Shown in pieces: positions 1 to 5,570 of a stretch of 7,841 nt of DNA. The translations under genes were made by a program, and so were the position numbers. The stretch comes from Ferroplasmaceae archaeon UBA567 (lineage in GTDB: Archaea; Thermoplasmatota; Thermoplasmata; Thermoplasmatales; Thermoplasmataceae). Each line of letters opens with the position of its first letter. Within the stretch, counting starts at the first letter, position 1. Where the stretch lies: NCBI GenBank assembly GCA_002505185.1, contig DAUP01000125.1:1-7841 (forward strand). Direction: 5' to 3'. The notes beneath the pieces are model-generated. The model did not search any database. It had not been told where the DNA came from and saw only the letters and a program-made list of their open reading frames with translations.

Positions 1-1
1 G

Positions 2-82
2 GTAAAATACGGCAAGGGACTGGGGTTCACTACCCAATTCTTTCCCACGCTATCGCATATGGTCTCCTTGGAGGGGAGTTAG
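2..82 (+). CDS. C-terminal fragment of an unrecognised protein (partial at 5' edge)
   Basis: The frame starting at base 2 is open for 26 codons and ends with TAG at 80-82, directly before the ATG of the next gene. The readable tail contains KYGKGLGFTTQFFPTLSH and ends in LEGS. It looks like a real protein C-terminus because the next gene is placed exactly at its stop and the intervening codons also serve as that gene's ribosome binding site. I do not recognise the family from 26 residues. The two genes are probably co-transcribed and translationally coupled. Confidence 0.55.
   Translation, partial: VKYGKGLGFTTQFFPTLSHMVSLEGS
70..78 (+). promoter_or_regulatory. Shine-Dalgarno site for the DUF1015 gene
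   Basis: GGAGGGGAG matches the archaeal anti-Shine-Dalgarno sequence and ends 4 bases before the ATG at 83. It lies within the last codons of the preceding gene. There is no room for a separate promoter, so this start depends on an upstream transcript. This contrasts with the leaderless starts inferred elsewhere in the window. Confidence 0.75.
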
Positions 83-1243
83 ATGAATATAAAAGAATTC
101 AAACCATATTTATTTACCGGTGACATAAGTGATTATGTTTCACCACCCTTTGATACAATAACGGTTGAGCAGGAAAAGAAATTACGTTCTTCAAAATTTA
201 ATATCACTGCACTTAGTCTTCCAGAATACAGGAATAATGGCATGAGCCAGGAAAAGCTAATTCAGAAATGGATCGCTGAAAATGTCATTTACCAGTATAA
301 TAAGGATATTATAATTATATTGAAACAGGTATTTTATATTAACAAAGAGGCAACCACAAGATATGGAATCATATCCCTCACAGAAATTGACAGCATGTTA
401 AAGGTTCATGAAAACACATTTGAAAAACAGGTTATGGAAAGAAAAACGGTAATGAGAGAACTCAACGGAGAACCTGAGCCTATATTTATTGTTGTACCTA
501 ACAATGGGTTTGACAAAATTGTAAGAAGATATGCTAACAGCCTTGAAGAAAGATTCAAATTTGAGGAACCAAGTGGAGTAGAAAACCATGTGTATTTTCT
601 CGAAGACCCTGATAAGATAGCTAAATTGCGGGAAGCTGTAAGGAATGACCAGGGAATAGTTGCAGACGGACATCACCGGACACAGGCAATAAAGGATATA
701 AAACAAGAAACTGGAGACAGTTTCTGGAATTATGCAATGTCCTATATAACATCAATCTACGATAACGGGTTAATGATCGGTGGTGTTGACAGACTTGTAT
801 ACAGAATAAACTTTGAGGAAAATCTTCCAAAAATCAGGAATCTGTTTGATGTCACAGTAGAACGGGCAATTGTGGAAGACAATGATTTAAGGGTATATAG
901 CAAGGGCGTATTTTACAGGTTAGTTCCCAAGAAATTCGTAATAGATGAGACATTTGGTACTAAATATCCAATTTCAACAGAAATAATAAACCAGATTTTG
1001 TTTGTGGATGCACTGGGTATAAACAAAAATGACATTGAGACTAAAGTAGGATATATATACAACACCACAGACGCCATAAATGCAGTGGATATGCATGAAT
1101 GTGACTTTGCTATAATAATTCCACCATGGCAGAAGGATGTATTTCTGAAAATGACCCTCGAGGGAGTAATATTCCCACAGAAATCAACATATTTTTATCC
1201 AAAAATCCCATCAGGAATTGCTATTTACCTTAAGCCATCGTAG
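83..1243 (+). CDS. DUF1015 family protein
   Basis: This 386-residue protein has the expected length for the DUF1015 (PF06245) family. The family signature ADGHHR is at residues 194-199, inside GIVADGHHRTQA. The N-terminus carries the family-like YVSPPFD (residues 18-24), and the C-terminus has KSTYFYPKIPSG, which is also typical. The histidine pair and aspartate suggest a catalytic or metal site, but as far as I know the biochemical function of the family is unestablished. It appears cytosolic, with no signal peptide or membrane segment. The ATG start abuts the previous stop codon and has a strong Shine-Dalgarno site. The last ten bases, including the TAG stop, overlap the tRNA-Thr gene downstream. 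In bacteria, DUF1015 genes are often near serine biosynthesis genes; nothing here tests that link. Confidence 0.9.
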   Translation: MNIKEFKPYLFTGDISDYVSPPFDTITVEQEKKLRSSKFNITALSLPEYRNNGMSQEKLIQKWIAENVIYQYNKDIIIILKQVFYINKEATTRYGIISLTEIDSMLKVHENTFEKQVMERKTVMRELNGEPEPIFIVVPNNGFDKIVRRYANSLEERFKFEEPSGVENHVYFLEDPDKIAKLREAVRNDQGIVADGHHRTQAIKDIKQETGDSFWNYAMSYITSIYDNGLMIGGVDRLVYRINFEENLPKIRNLFDVTVERAIVEDNDLRVYSKGVFYRLVPKKFVIDETFGTKYPISTEIINQILFVDALGINKNDIETKVGYIYNTTDAINAVDMHECDFAIIIPPWQKDVFLKMTLEGVIFPQKSTYFYPKIPSGIAIYLKPS

Positions 1244-1306
1244 CTCAGCAGGAAGAGTGGCTGATTCGTAATCAGCAGGTCGCGAGTTCAAATCTCGCCG
1301 ATGGCT
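1234..1306 (+). tRNA. tRNA-Thr, anticodon CGT
   Basis: A full cloverleaf can be drawn. The acceptor stem GCCATCG (1234-1240) pairs perfectly with CGATGGC (1299-1305). The D stem GCTC/GAGT has one G-T wobble. The anticodon stem GCTGA/TCAGC encloses loop TTCGTAA, giving anticodon CGT at 1267-1269. The variable loop is AGGTC, and the T stem GCGAG/CTCGC encloses TTCAAAT. The discriminator base is T1306, which agrees with U73 reported for archaeal tRNA-Thr. CCA is not encoded and no intron is present. It reads ACG codons. The 5' end overlaps the DUF1015 gene, so its promoter would have to lie inside that gene (a TATA-like ATATTTTTAT is near 1189-1198), or it is processed from the DUF1015 transcript. 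Confidence 0.96.
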
Positions 1307-1536
1307 TGCTGTTGAATATATAAAATTAATACAAATTATTGATAACTACATAGTTCTAGATGTGAGCTAAATACATCATGCCAAAGCGTTGAGACACAAC
1401 ACTACTATTTTCTTCAGTTGAAATGTGAAGATGATAGAGAAATCCTGATCAATATTTCAATTAATTCTGGCAAGAAAATACACTATCAGAAGAATCTTTG
1501 TTGAAGCTCTGAGGAAAAAACCTGCTAAAAATTATT
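1307..1536. other. Spacer, possible remnant of a decayed gene
   Basis: No intact gene is visible in these 230 bases. On the plus strand a frame stays open from 1346 to a TGA at 1502-1504 (52 codons, no ATG start). A second frame from about 1491 to the TAA at 1551 reads RRIFVEALRKKPAKNY, which has a protein-like composition. Reading one frame and then the other would need a single frameshift near 1490. This could be a degraded gene, or chance openness in AT-rich DNA. No transposase signature, terminal repeat or RNA structure was recognised. Confidence 0.3.
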
Positions 1537-1749
1537 CTACACAAATTCTTTAACAAATATAATTTTATTATCCTTGAACAATATTGCGATCTCGTAGCTC
1601 CTGTTTATATCATTAAAACTTGTATGTACAGTCCAGTTTCCGGTATATGTATCATATTTCATTTCCCTTATGTGCATATTTTCCACACCGGAATAGTTGC
1701 CGGATATGTATTTCCTGACAAAAGCAGCAGCTTTTTCACGGTCTTCCAT
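1537..1749 (-). CDS. Small conserved-looking protein, 70 residues, function unknown
   Basis: Not recognised as a named family. From the ATG at 1749 it encodes 70 residues: a predicted N-terminal helix (about 1-20), then alternating hydrophobic residues that suggest several beta strands, including GNWTVHTSF and YEIAILF. It is cytosolic, with no membrane segment or cysteine. I chose ATG 1749 over the in-frame GTG at 1779 because a TATA-like box lies about 23 bases before the ATG, while the GTG would sit upstream of that box. Its MED start also matches the MED start of the divergent gene at 1868. Y32, W39, T40, F45 and Y52 align without gaps with Y30, W37, T38, F43 and Y50 of that neighbour, so the two are probably distant paralogues. 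The W..V...F......Y pattern weakly recalls GvpO-type gas vesicle proteins, but this is only a resemblance. Confidence 0.65.
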   Translation of the reverse strand: MEDREKAAAFVRKYISGNYSGVENMHIREMKYDTYTGNWTVHTSFNDINRSYEIAILFKDNKIIFVKEFV

Positions 1750-1768
1750 CTTTATAGATGAGTGAAAA

Positions 1769-1776
1769 ATATAAAA
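1769..1776 (-). promoter_or_regulatory. TATA-like box for the 70-residue protein gene
   Basis: The minus strand reads TTTTATAT here, centred about 23 bases upstream of the ATG at 1749. This is the expected geometry for a leaderless archaeal transcript and is the main argument for the shorter start. Confidence 0.5.
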
Positions 1777-1812
1777 CACTTATCCATATTGTTGCTTAAT
1801 CGTTCAAAAAGT

Positions 1813-1820
1813 ATTATAAT
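1813..1820 (+). promoter_or_regulatory. TATA-like box for the small protein-HxlR-membrane protein operon
   Basis: ATTATAAT on the plus strand would place transcription start near 1842-1843, about 25 bases before the ATG at 1868. It lies back to back with the minus-strand box at 1769-1776, leaving about 36 bases between two divergent promoters. Confidence 0.45.
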
Positions 1821-1824
1821 AAGA

Positions 1825-1844
1825 GTATGCATTATTGAGCATAC
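1825..1844. promoter_or_regulatory. Inverted repeat GTATGC-N8-GCATAC, candidate operator
   Basis: GTATGC at 1825-1830 and GCATAC at 1839-1844 are perfect 6-base arms separated by 8 bases. The repeat sits between the TATA-like box at 1813-1820 and the predicted transcription start, where a bound dimeric repressor would block initiation. The operon encodes an HxlR-type regulator, a family that binds DNA as dimers, so autoregulation is a reasonable inference. A short 6-base repeat in AT-rich DNA could also be chance. Confidence 0.4.
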
Positions 1845-1867
1845 AATTTAAATTAACCATTGACAAA

Positions 1868-2092
1868 ATGGAAGATTTAAAGCAGATCATCACAGACCAG
1901 ATCACAAGAATGGAAAATATTTCTCCTGAGACGATAGAGACAGAAGATATTTTCTATTATTCAGGTTTGAAAAAATGGACTGCCAGAGTAGCTTTTGCCA
2001 TTGCTGGCAAAGACTATAGGGCAAGCATGGATATACTGGAAGATGGGATGGTAACAAGATATCAGCAGAGGGAAAAACATGAGGACAGATGA
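1868..2092 (+). CDS. Small protein, 74 residues, first gene of the HxlR operon
   Basis: Not recognised as a named family. The 74 residues give a predicted N-terminal helix (MEDLKQIITDQITRMENI) followed by a strand-rich part with KKWTARVAFAIAG and DYRASMDILEDG, and a charged tail ending in HEDR. It has no cysteine, signal peptide or membrane segment. A TTG at 1835 would add 11 residues, but it lies upstream of the predicted transcription start and inside the inverted repeat, so I prefer the ATG at 1868. That choice also aligns the MED start with the paralogue at 1537-1749. The stop codon overlaps the HxlR gene by 14 bases, so translation of the two is probably coupled. A role tied to the regulator, such as ligand binding or modulation, is speculation. 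Confidence 0.65.
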   Translation: MEDLKQIITDQITRMENISPETIETEDIFYYSGLKKWTARVAFAIAGKDYRASMDILEDGMVTRYQQREKHEDR

Positions 2093-2396
2093 TTGCCCGC
2101 TAAGCATTGCCTTAAAACCACTCAGGGGAAAATGGGAACCCCTGATAATAAAGTATCTCTCCATGAATGGGAGTTCGGGATACAACGAAATATACAATTC
2201 CATAGAAAATATTACGCCCAAGGCTCTCACAGAGGCATTACGGATTCTCTCTGAGGACGGGATAATCAATAAGAATTTTGTATCAATGAAGCCTCTACGT
2301 GTCATATATACCTTAACTGAAAAGGGAAAAGCCATGATGGCTCCACTGGACGCTATTGAATCACTGAATGGAAAGCAGAAAAAACTAAATAGCTAA
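2079..2396 (+). CDS. HxlR-family winged-helix transcriptional regulator
   Basis: The 105 residues match the HxlR (PF01638, DUF24) pattern along their whole length. The family cysteine is C6 in DDCPLSIALKPLRGKW. The helix ITPKALTEALRILSEDG (45-61) is the predicted recognition helix, and PLRVIYTLTEKG (72-83) forms the wing and its return. Proteins of this family bind inverted repeats as dimers; several respond to aldehydes, quinones or oxidants through the N-terminal cysteine, as shown for bacterial HypR and YodB. Redox sensing here is inference. The ATG is inside the end of the upstream gene (14-base overlap) and is preceded by AGAGGG at 2067-2072. The membrane protein gene follows within 17 bases. 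The likely target is the inverted repeat at 1825-1844. Confidence 0.9.
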   Translation: MRTDDCPLSIALKPLRGKWEPLIIKYLSMNGSSGYNEIYNSIENITPKALTEALRILSEDGIINKNFVSMKPLRVIYTLTEKGKAMMAPLDAIESLNGKQKKLNS

Positions 2397-2413
2397 TTTT
2401 GGTTAATCCTTAC

Positions 2414-3247
2414 ATGTCAGAACGTTCATATTACGGCGGCAATTCCAGGGATCGAATAAATGGCATATCAAGACTCCTTTTAATCGTTTCAGTGGTATTC
2501 TTCATCGCTGCTTCCCTTGTAAATAGCATATATACAATAACGGCACATTTCAGTGTTTTATACAAAATAGGAATTTTATTAGTAATCATGTTCGACATTT
2601 TCTATGGATCAATAATATTCAGCATTTACCAGTCTGGTAAGTTTGATATTACTGATCGATTTATATTCATGTCACTTGTCCTTTTTTTCCTTCTCTTTTT
2701 TTCCGAGATCATACTGGAAATAAGCACAGGTTCCAATATTTTTCCTGCTATAATAGGCTTTGTTGGTCTCGCATTCGGTTATATGTACTATTTCTTCAAG
2801 AATGATGAACTTCTTTCAAGGATAATGATAATAATAGCAGCAATGCTTGTATATATAGGCATGGTGGGTTATCCACTTGCACCATATATCTACGTTTTTG
2901 GAACGTCATACCTTAACTCCGCCCTATGGGCACAGGCATTCGTAGCCATGGAAATCCTTCTTGTCCTGACGTTCATATTCAAGCCAACTCCAATGATATC
3001 GGACTTTATATCAAGTTCAGCAAAGCCTTTTGGAATATTTATCTTCGGCATAGGATTGCTTATAACAGGGGCATCCATGGCTTCCTTCAATGTGGCCCAC
3101 ATGCCAGCTGCACTGGGAGATTCCATATCCGGCTTACTTATAATAGCAGGGATATTCGCTCTAATAACAGGCATACTGTTTATAATAATGTCAATAATGG
3201 AATTCTATGAATCTGTAATAGAACCAAGAATTCATTTCATTAGATAA
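2414..3247 (+). CDS. Polytopic membrane protein with about eight helices, unknown function
   Basis: The protein has 277 residues from the ATG at 2414. A TTG at 2399 would add five residues (MVNPY) and sits 2 bases after the HxlR stop; neither start has a clear Shine-Dalgarno site. Hydrophobic stretches at roughly residues 20-42, 49-71, 83-102, 109-128, 135-155, 169-190, 204-226 and 239-262 suggest eight membrane helices, with short loops and no large soluble domain. The N-terminus SERSYYGGNSRDR is polar. There are no cysteines, no obvious transporter signature and few charged residues within the membrane. It resembles in style the uncharacterised multi-helix membrane proteins of Sulfolobales and Thermoplasmatales (DUF973-like), but I cannot confirm membership. 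Its place behind an HxlR regulator suggests an export, stress or membrane-adaptation role; this is inference only. Confidence 0.8.
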   Translation: MSERSYYGGNSRDRINGISRLLLIVSVVFFIAASLVNSIYTITAHFSVLYKIGILLVIMFDIFYGSIIFSIYQSGKFDITDRFIFMSLVLFFLLFFSEIILEISTGSNIFPAIIGFVGLAFGYMYYFFKNDELLSRIMIIIAAMLVYIGMVGYPLAPYIYVFGTSYLNSALWAQAFVAMEILLVLTFIFKPTPMISDFISSSAKPFGIFIFGIGLLITGASMASFNVAHMPAALGDSISGLLIIAGIFALITGILFIIMSIMEFYESVIEPRIHFIR

Positions 3248-3250
3248 AAA

Positions 3251-3260
3251 TTATATTTAA
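3251..3260 (+). promoter_or_regulatory. TATA-like box for the UbiD-family gene
   Basis: TTATATTTAA begins 3 bases after the stop codon of the membrane protein gene and is centred about 23 bases before the ATG at 3278. This fits a leaderless transcript and suggests that the decarboxylase gene is expressed separately from the operon upstream. Confidence 0.55.
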
Positions 3261-3277
3261 TCAGGTTATTATTAGCT

Positions 3278-4723
3278 ATGACTTTTGAGGACCTGAACGA
3301 GTTTATAAAATACCAGGAAAACAATAACGACCTGGTAAGAATTAACGAGGAAGTTGATCCGGAACTGGAATTAACATACATACTTAGCGAAGAGGAGCGT
3401 ATAGGAAAGAAAAGAACCATGCTGTTCAATAATGTGAAAGGGTCAAGCATGCCGGTAATAGGCAATATATTTTCTTCGGACAAAAAAATAGAGGCCATTC
3501 TTGGTGATACTCCATACAATATAGGGCTTAAATTGAAGAATATAGTACGCATTCCAGATGACACAGAATCCATGATATCCCGGGGCCTGGAAATGCTCAA
3601 GGAAATGAGCGGGATAAAGCCAAAGGTGTACAGCAGGAAAAACTCTGAATTTGAGGTTGTGGAACCCCATCTGTCTAGCTACCCCATAACAAAGAACTGG
3701 CCTGCGGATGGAGGGAGGTATATTACAATGCCCGTTGTCATAACAAAGGATCCTGATACAGGTACCAGAAATGTAGGAACATACAGGATGCAGGTATATG
3801 ATGATGAAACAGTGGGAATGCACTGGCATATACACAAAGGTGGCGCTGAGCATATGGATAAATACAAACAGGAAGGAAAAATAATGGATGTTGCTGTGGC
3901 CATTGGTGTGGACCCACTGACCTTTTTTTCATCCATAGCTCCATTGCCAAATGGCATTGATGAATTTTCATTCAGGGGAATTCTTGCAAAGAAACATCTT
4001 GAACTCATCAAGGGTGAAACAGTTAACCTTGAGTACCCAAGAAGCTCACAGATAGTTCTTGAGGGATACATTGACCCCTCGGAAACCAGAATTGAAGGCC
4101 CCTTCGGAGACCATACAGGATATTATTCCCTTGAGGAAGCTTTTCCGGTATTTCATATCAAGAAAGTTATACAGAAAATCAATCCCATTTATGCTACGAC
4201 CATAGTGGGAAAACTGTGGCATGAGGATGTAAGGATAGGAAAAGCCATAGAAAAGATGTTTCTTCCATTAATACAGATACAGATACCCGAAATAGTGGAT
4301 ATGAACATACCGGAGGAAACAGTAGTAAGCAATATGATTGTAGTTTCCATAAAGAAAAGGTATCCGGGGCAGGCAAAGAAGGTAATGTTTGCCATATGGG
4401 GAACAGGGCAGATGATGTTCACAAAAATTGTGGTAGTTGTAGATGATGATGTTGATGTCCATGATATGAAACAAGTTATGTGGGCAATGACCACACGCAT
4501 TGACCCGGTTAACGATGTTTTCATGGTTCCTAATACACCCACAGATTCCCTGGACCATCCTGCAAGGCTTTTTAATTTAGGTTCAAAGATGGGTATAGAT
4601 GCAACGAAAAAATCTCCAGCAGAAAATTACAACAGGCCATGGCCCGATACATTATCAATGACACCTGATATAGAGAGAAAAGCTGATGAATTAATAAAAA
4701 AGCTGGAGCAAGCACACAGCTGA
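3278..4723 (+). CDS. UbiD-family prenylated-FMN-dependent decarboxylase
   Basis: The 481-residue protein is collinear with E. coli UbiD, with near-identical blocks such as EGPFGDHTGYY (273-283), IPEIVDMNIP, SIKKRYPGQAKKVM and GSKMGIDATKK. Residues expected to act in this family are present: metal and cofactor ligands N165, H186 and E229, and the catalytic triad R170, E273 and D278 (Asp as in UbiD, where fungal Fdc1 has Glu). UbiD enzymes remove a carboxyl group from aromatic or unsaturated acids using prenylated FMN made by UbiX. In a menaquinone-using Thermoplasmata cell the likely substrate is a quinone precursor. The homologue of the modified mevalonate pathway (anhydromevalonate phosphate decarboxylase) is the main alternative. 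No ubiX lies in this window. Its stop codon directly abuts that of the convergent methyltransferase gene. Confidence 0.93.
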   Translation: MTFEDLNEFIKYQENNNDLVRINEEVDPELELTYILSEEERIGKKRTMLFNNVKGSSMPVIGNIFSSDKKIEAILGDTPYNIGLKLKNIVRIPDDTESMISRGLEMLKEMSGIKPKVYSRKNSEFEVVEPHLSSYPITKNWPADGGRYITMPVVITKDPDTGTRNVGTYRMQVYDDETVGMHWHIHKGGAEHMDKYKQEGKIMDVAVAIGVDPLTFFSSIAPLPNGIDEFSFRGILAKKHLELIKGETVNLEYPRSSQIVLEGYIDPSETRIEGPFGDHTGYYSLEEAFPVFHIKKVIQKINPIYATTIVGKLWHEDVRIGKAIEKMFLPLIQIQIPEIVDMNIPEETVVSNMIVVSIKKRYPGQAKKVMFAIWGTGQMMFTKIVVVVDDDVDVHDMKQVMWAMTTRIDPVNDVFMVPNTPTDSLDHPARLFNLGSKMGIDATKKSPAENYNRPWPDTLSMTPDIERKADELIKKLEQAHS

Positions 4724-5314
4724 TCAGGATATTTTTCTGAATTTAAGGGAAATAAGTTCTCCAGAAATGTTTATTTTTCTTTCATATCCATCGAAATTAA
4801 GGGATTCTGCATACTGCTTTGAAATAGAATGCTTTCTATGCTGTGATACTGGAGATTTGTAATATTCCTGCATGAATTCTATTATAAGGAATGCCCCGTT
4901 GGTATTTAGTTTTGAAAGTATGTATTTAATATTATTGTCCCTGTCCTGCCAGTGGTGGAATGATAGTGTTGTATATATGAGGTCAAAATTGTTTCCGAAG
5001 GGTATATCCCTGCTGCTTCCAAGCTGGCACTGGGCCTTTATATTTGCCTTTGCAAAGTTCTTTTGTTCTGCCTTCACCATATACCTGGAAGGGTCGATTG
5101 CAAAAAATTTGGCATCTGGAAATTTCTGGGAAACCATTACAGAGAGCCTCCCGGGGCCAGCACCTAGATCCAGTATTGATGAAGGTTTCATATCATTCAT
5201 TTCTTCAAGAGCATAATTATAGAGTTTCTTAATAAACCTCCAGGCCATAAGATTGTAAAATGATGCTGTAAAAAATCCAAACTTTTCTTCACCCTCTAGA
5301 TAATATTCTTTCAT
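4724..5314 (-). CDS. Class I SAM-dependent methyltransferase
   Basis: The 196-residue protein has the Rossmann-type methyltransferase core. Motif I is ILDLGAGPGRLS (47-58), the acidic residue that binds the SAM ribose is D74 in FFAIDPS, and a motif IV-like segment is FDLIYTTLSFHHW (110-122), followed by NGAFLIIEF (139-147). It belongs to the broad Methyltransf_11/25 group that includes UbiE. The N-terminal EKFGFFTASFYNLMAW may form part of a substrate pocket. The substrate cannot be read from sequence. Its convergent position next to a UbiD-family gene makes a quinone ring methylase conceivable, but it is shorter than typical UbiE (about 250 residues) and is not in the same operon. The ATG at 5314 is supported by a TATA-like box about 26 bases upstream. 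Confidence 0.88.
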   Translation of the reverse strand: MKEYYLEGEEKFGFFTASFYNLMAWRFIKKLYNYALEEMNDMKPSSILDLGAGPGRLSVMVSQKFPDAKFFAIDPSRYMVKAEQKNFAKANIKAQCQLGSSRDIPFGNNFDLIYTTLSFHHWQDRDNNIKYILSKLNTNGAFLIIEFMQEYYKSPVSQHRKHSISKQYAESLNFDGYERKINISGELISLKFRKIS

Positions 5315-5335
5315 GCAACCTTATAATGAATATGG

Positions 5336-5345
5336 ATTATAAATT
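5336..5345 (-). promoter_or_regulatory. TATA-like box for the methyltransferase gene
   Basis: The minus strand reads AATTTATAAT, centred about 26 bases upstream of the ATG at 5314. This is the classic spacing for an archaeal leaderless mRNA. Confidence 0.6.
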
Positions 5346-5418
5346 TTCTATGATAATTGATGGATAAATTGGTTATAATATTTGTGCTATCTTTTAATAT
5401 GGGATTCAATGGATTTTC

Positions 5419-5493
5419 ATGCAGGTAAAATTTACCGATTTTTACAATCAGTATAATTTTCTCTGGATATTTAATATTCTATATCATGACTGA
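5419..5493 (+). other. Very short open frame (24 codons), doubtful
   Basis: ATG at 5419 opens a 24-codon frame (it begins MQVKFTDFYNQYNF) ending in TGA at 5491-5493. TTTTAATA at 5392-5399 is centred about 24 bases before the ATG, the same geometry as the leaderless genes here. The inverted repeat at 5424-5436 lies inside its first codons. It may be chance in AT-rich sequence; there is no homology evidence. Confidence 0.15.
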
Positions 5494-5539
5494 TTTTACA
5501 GGAAATTTTTGTAACTGTATTTCTAATTGAGCCATGAAA

Positions 5540-5550
5540 AAATTAAATTA
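5540..5550 (+). promoter_or_regulatory. TATA-like box for cobY
   Basis: The stretch AAATTAAATTA is centred about 26 bases before the GTG at 5571, consistent with a leaderless transcript. A perfect 10-base palindrome, TATGTACATA, overlaps its end at 5549-5558 and may be an operator, or simple AT-rich coincidence. Confidence 0.45.
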
Positions 5551-5570
5551 TGTACATATAATGTAAGGTC

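Larger units (their letters stand above)
5315..5570. other. Divergent AT-rich intergenic region
   Basis: These 256 bases separate the methyltransferase and cobY and hold a promoter for each. They also contain the short inverted repeat GGTAAA-A-TTTACC at 5424-5436 and the 24-codon open frame at 5419-5493. No cobalamin riboswitch-like fold, tRNA or repeat array was seen. Confidence 0.6.

Noticed and set aside
1234..1306. tRNA intron or pseudo-tRNA
   Set aside because: All stems pair, the anticodon loop has the normal seven bases, and no bulge-helix-bulge motif is present.
1777..1779. GTG start extending the minus-strand small protein by 10 residues
   Set aside because: It lies upstream of the TATA-like box at 1769-1776, and the ATG at 1749 matches the MED start of the paralogue.
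1835..1837. TTG start for the plus-strand small protein
   Set aside because: It falls inside the inverted repeat and before the predicted transcription start; the ATG at 1868 fits both promoter and paralogue alignment.
2890..3210. Long open frames on both strands inside the membrane protein gene
   Set aside because: They are antisense or out-of-frame to a continuous hydrophobic protein, have low-complexity or improbable composition, and have no promoter.
5315..5570. Cobalamin riboswitch upstream of cobY
   Set aside because: No B12-box-like sequence or structured GC-rich leader is present, and the gene appears to be leaderless.
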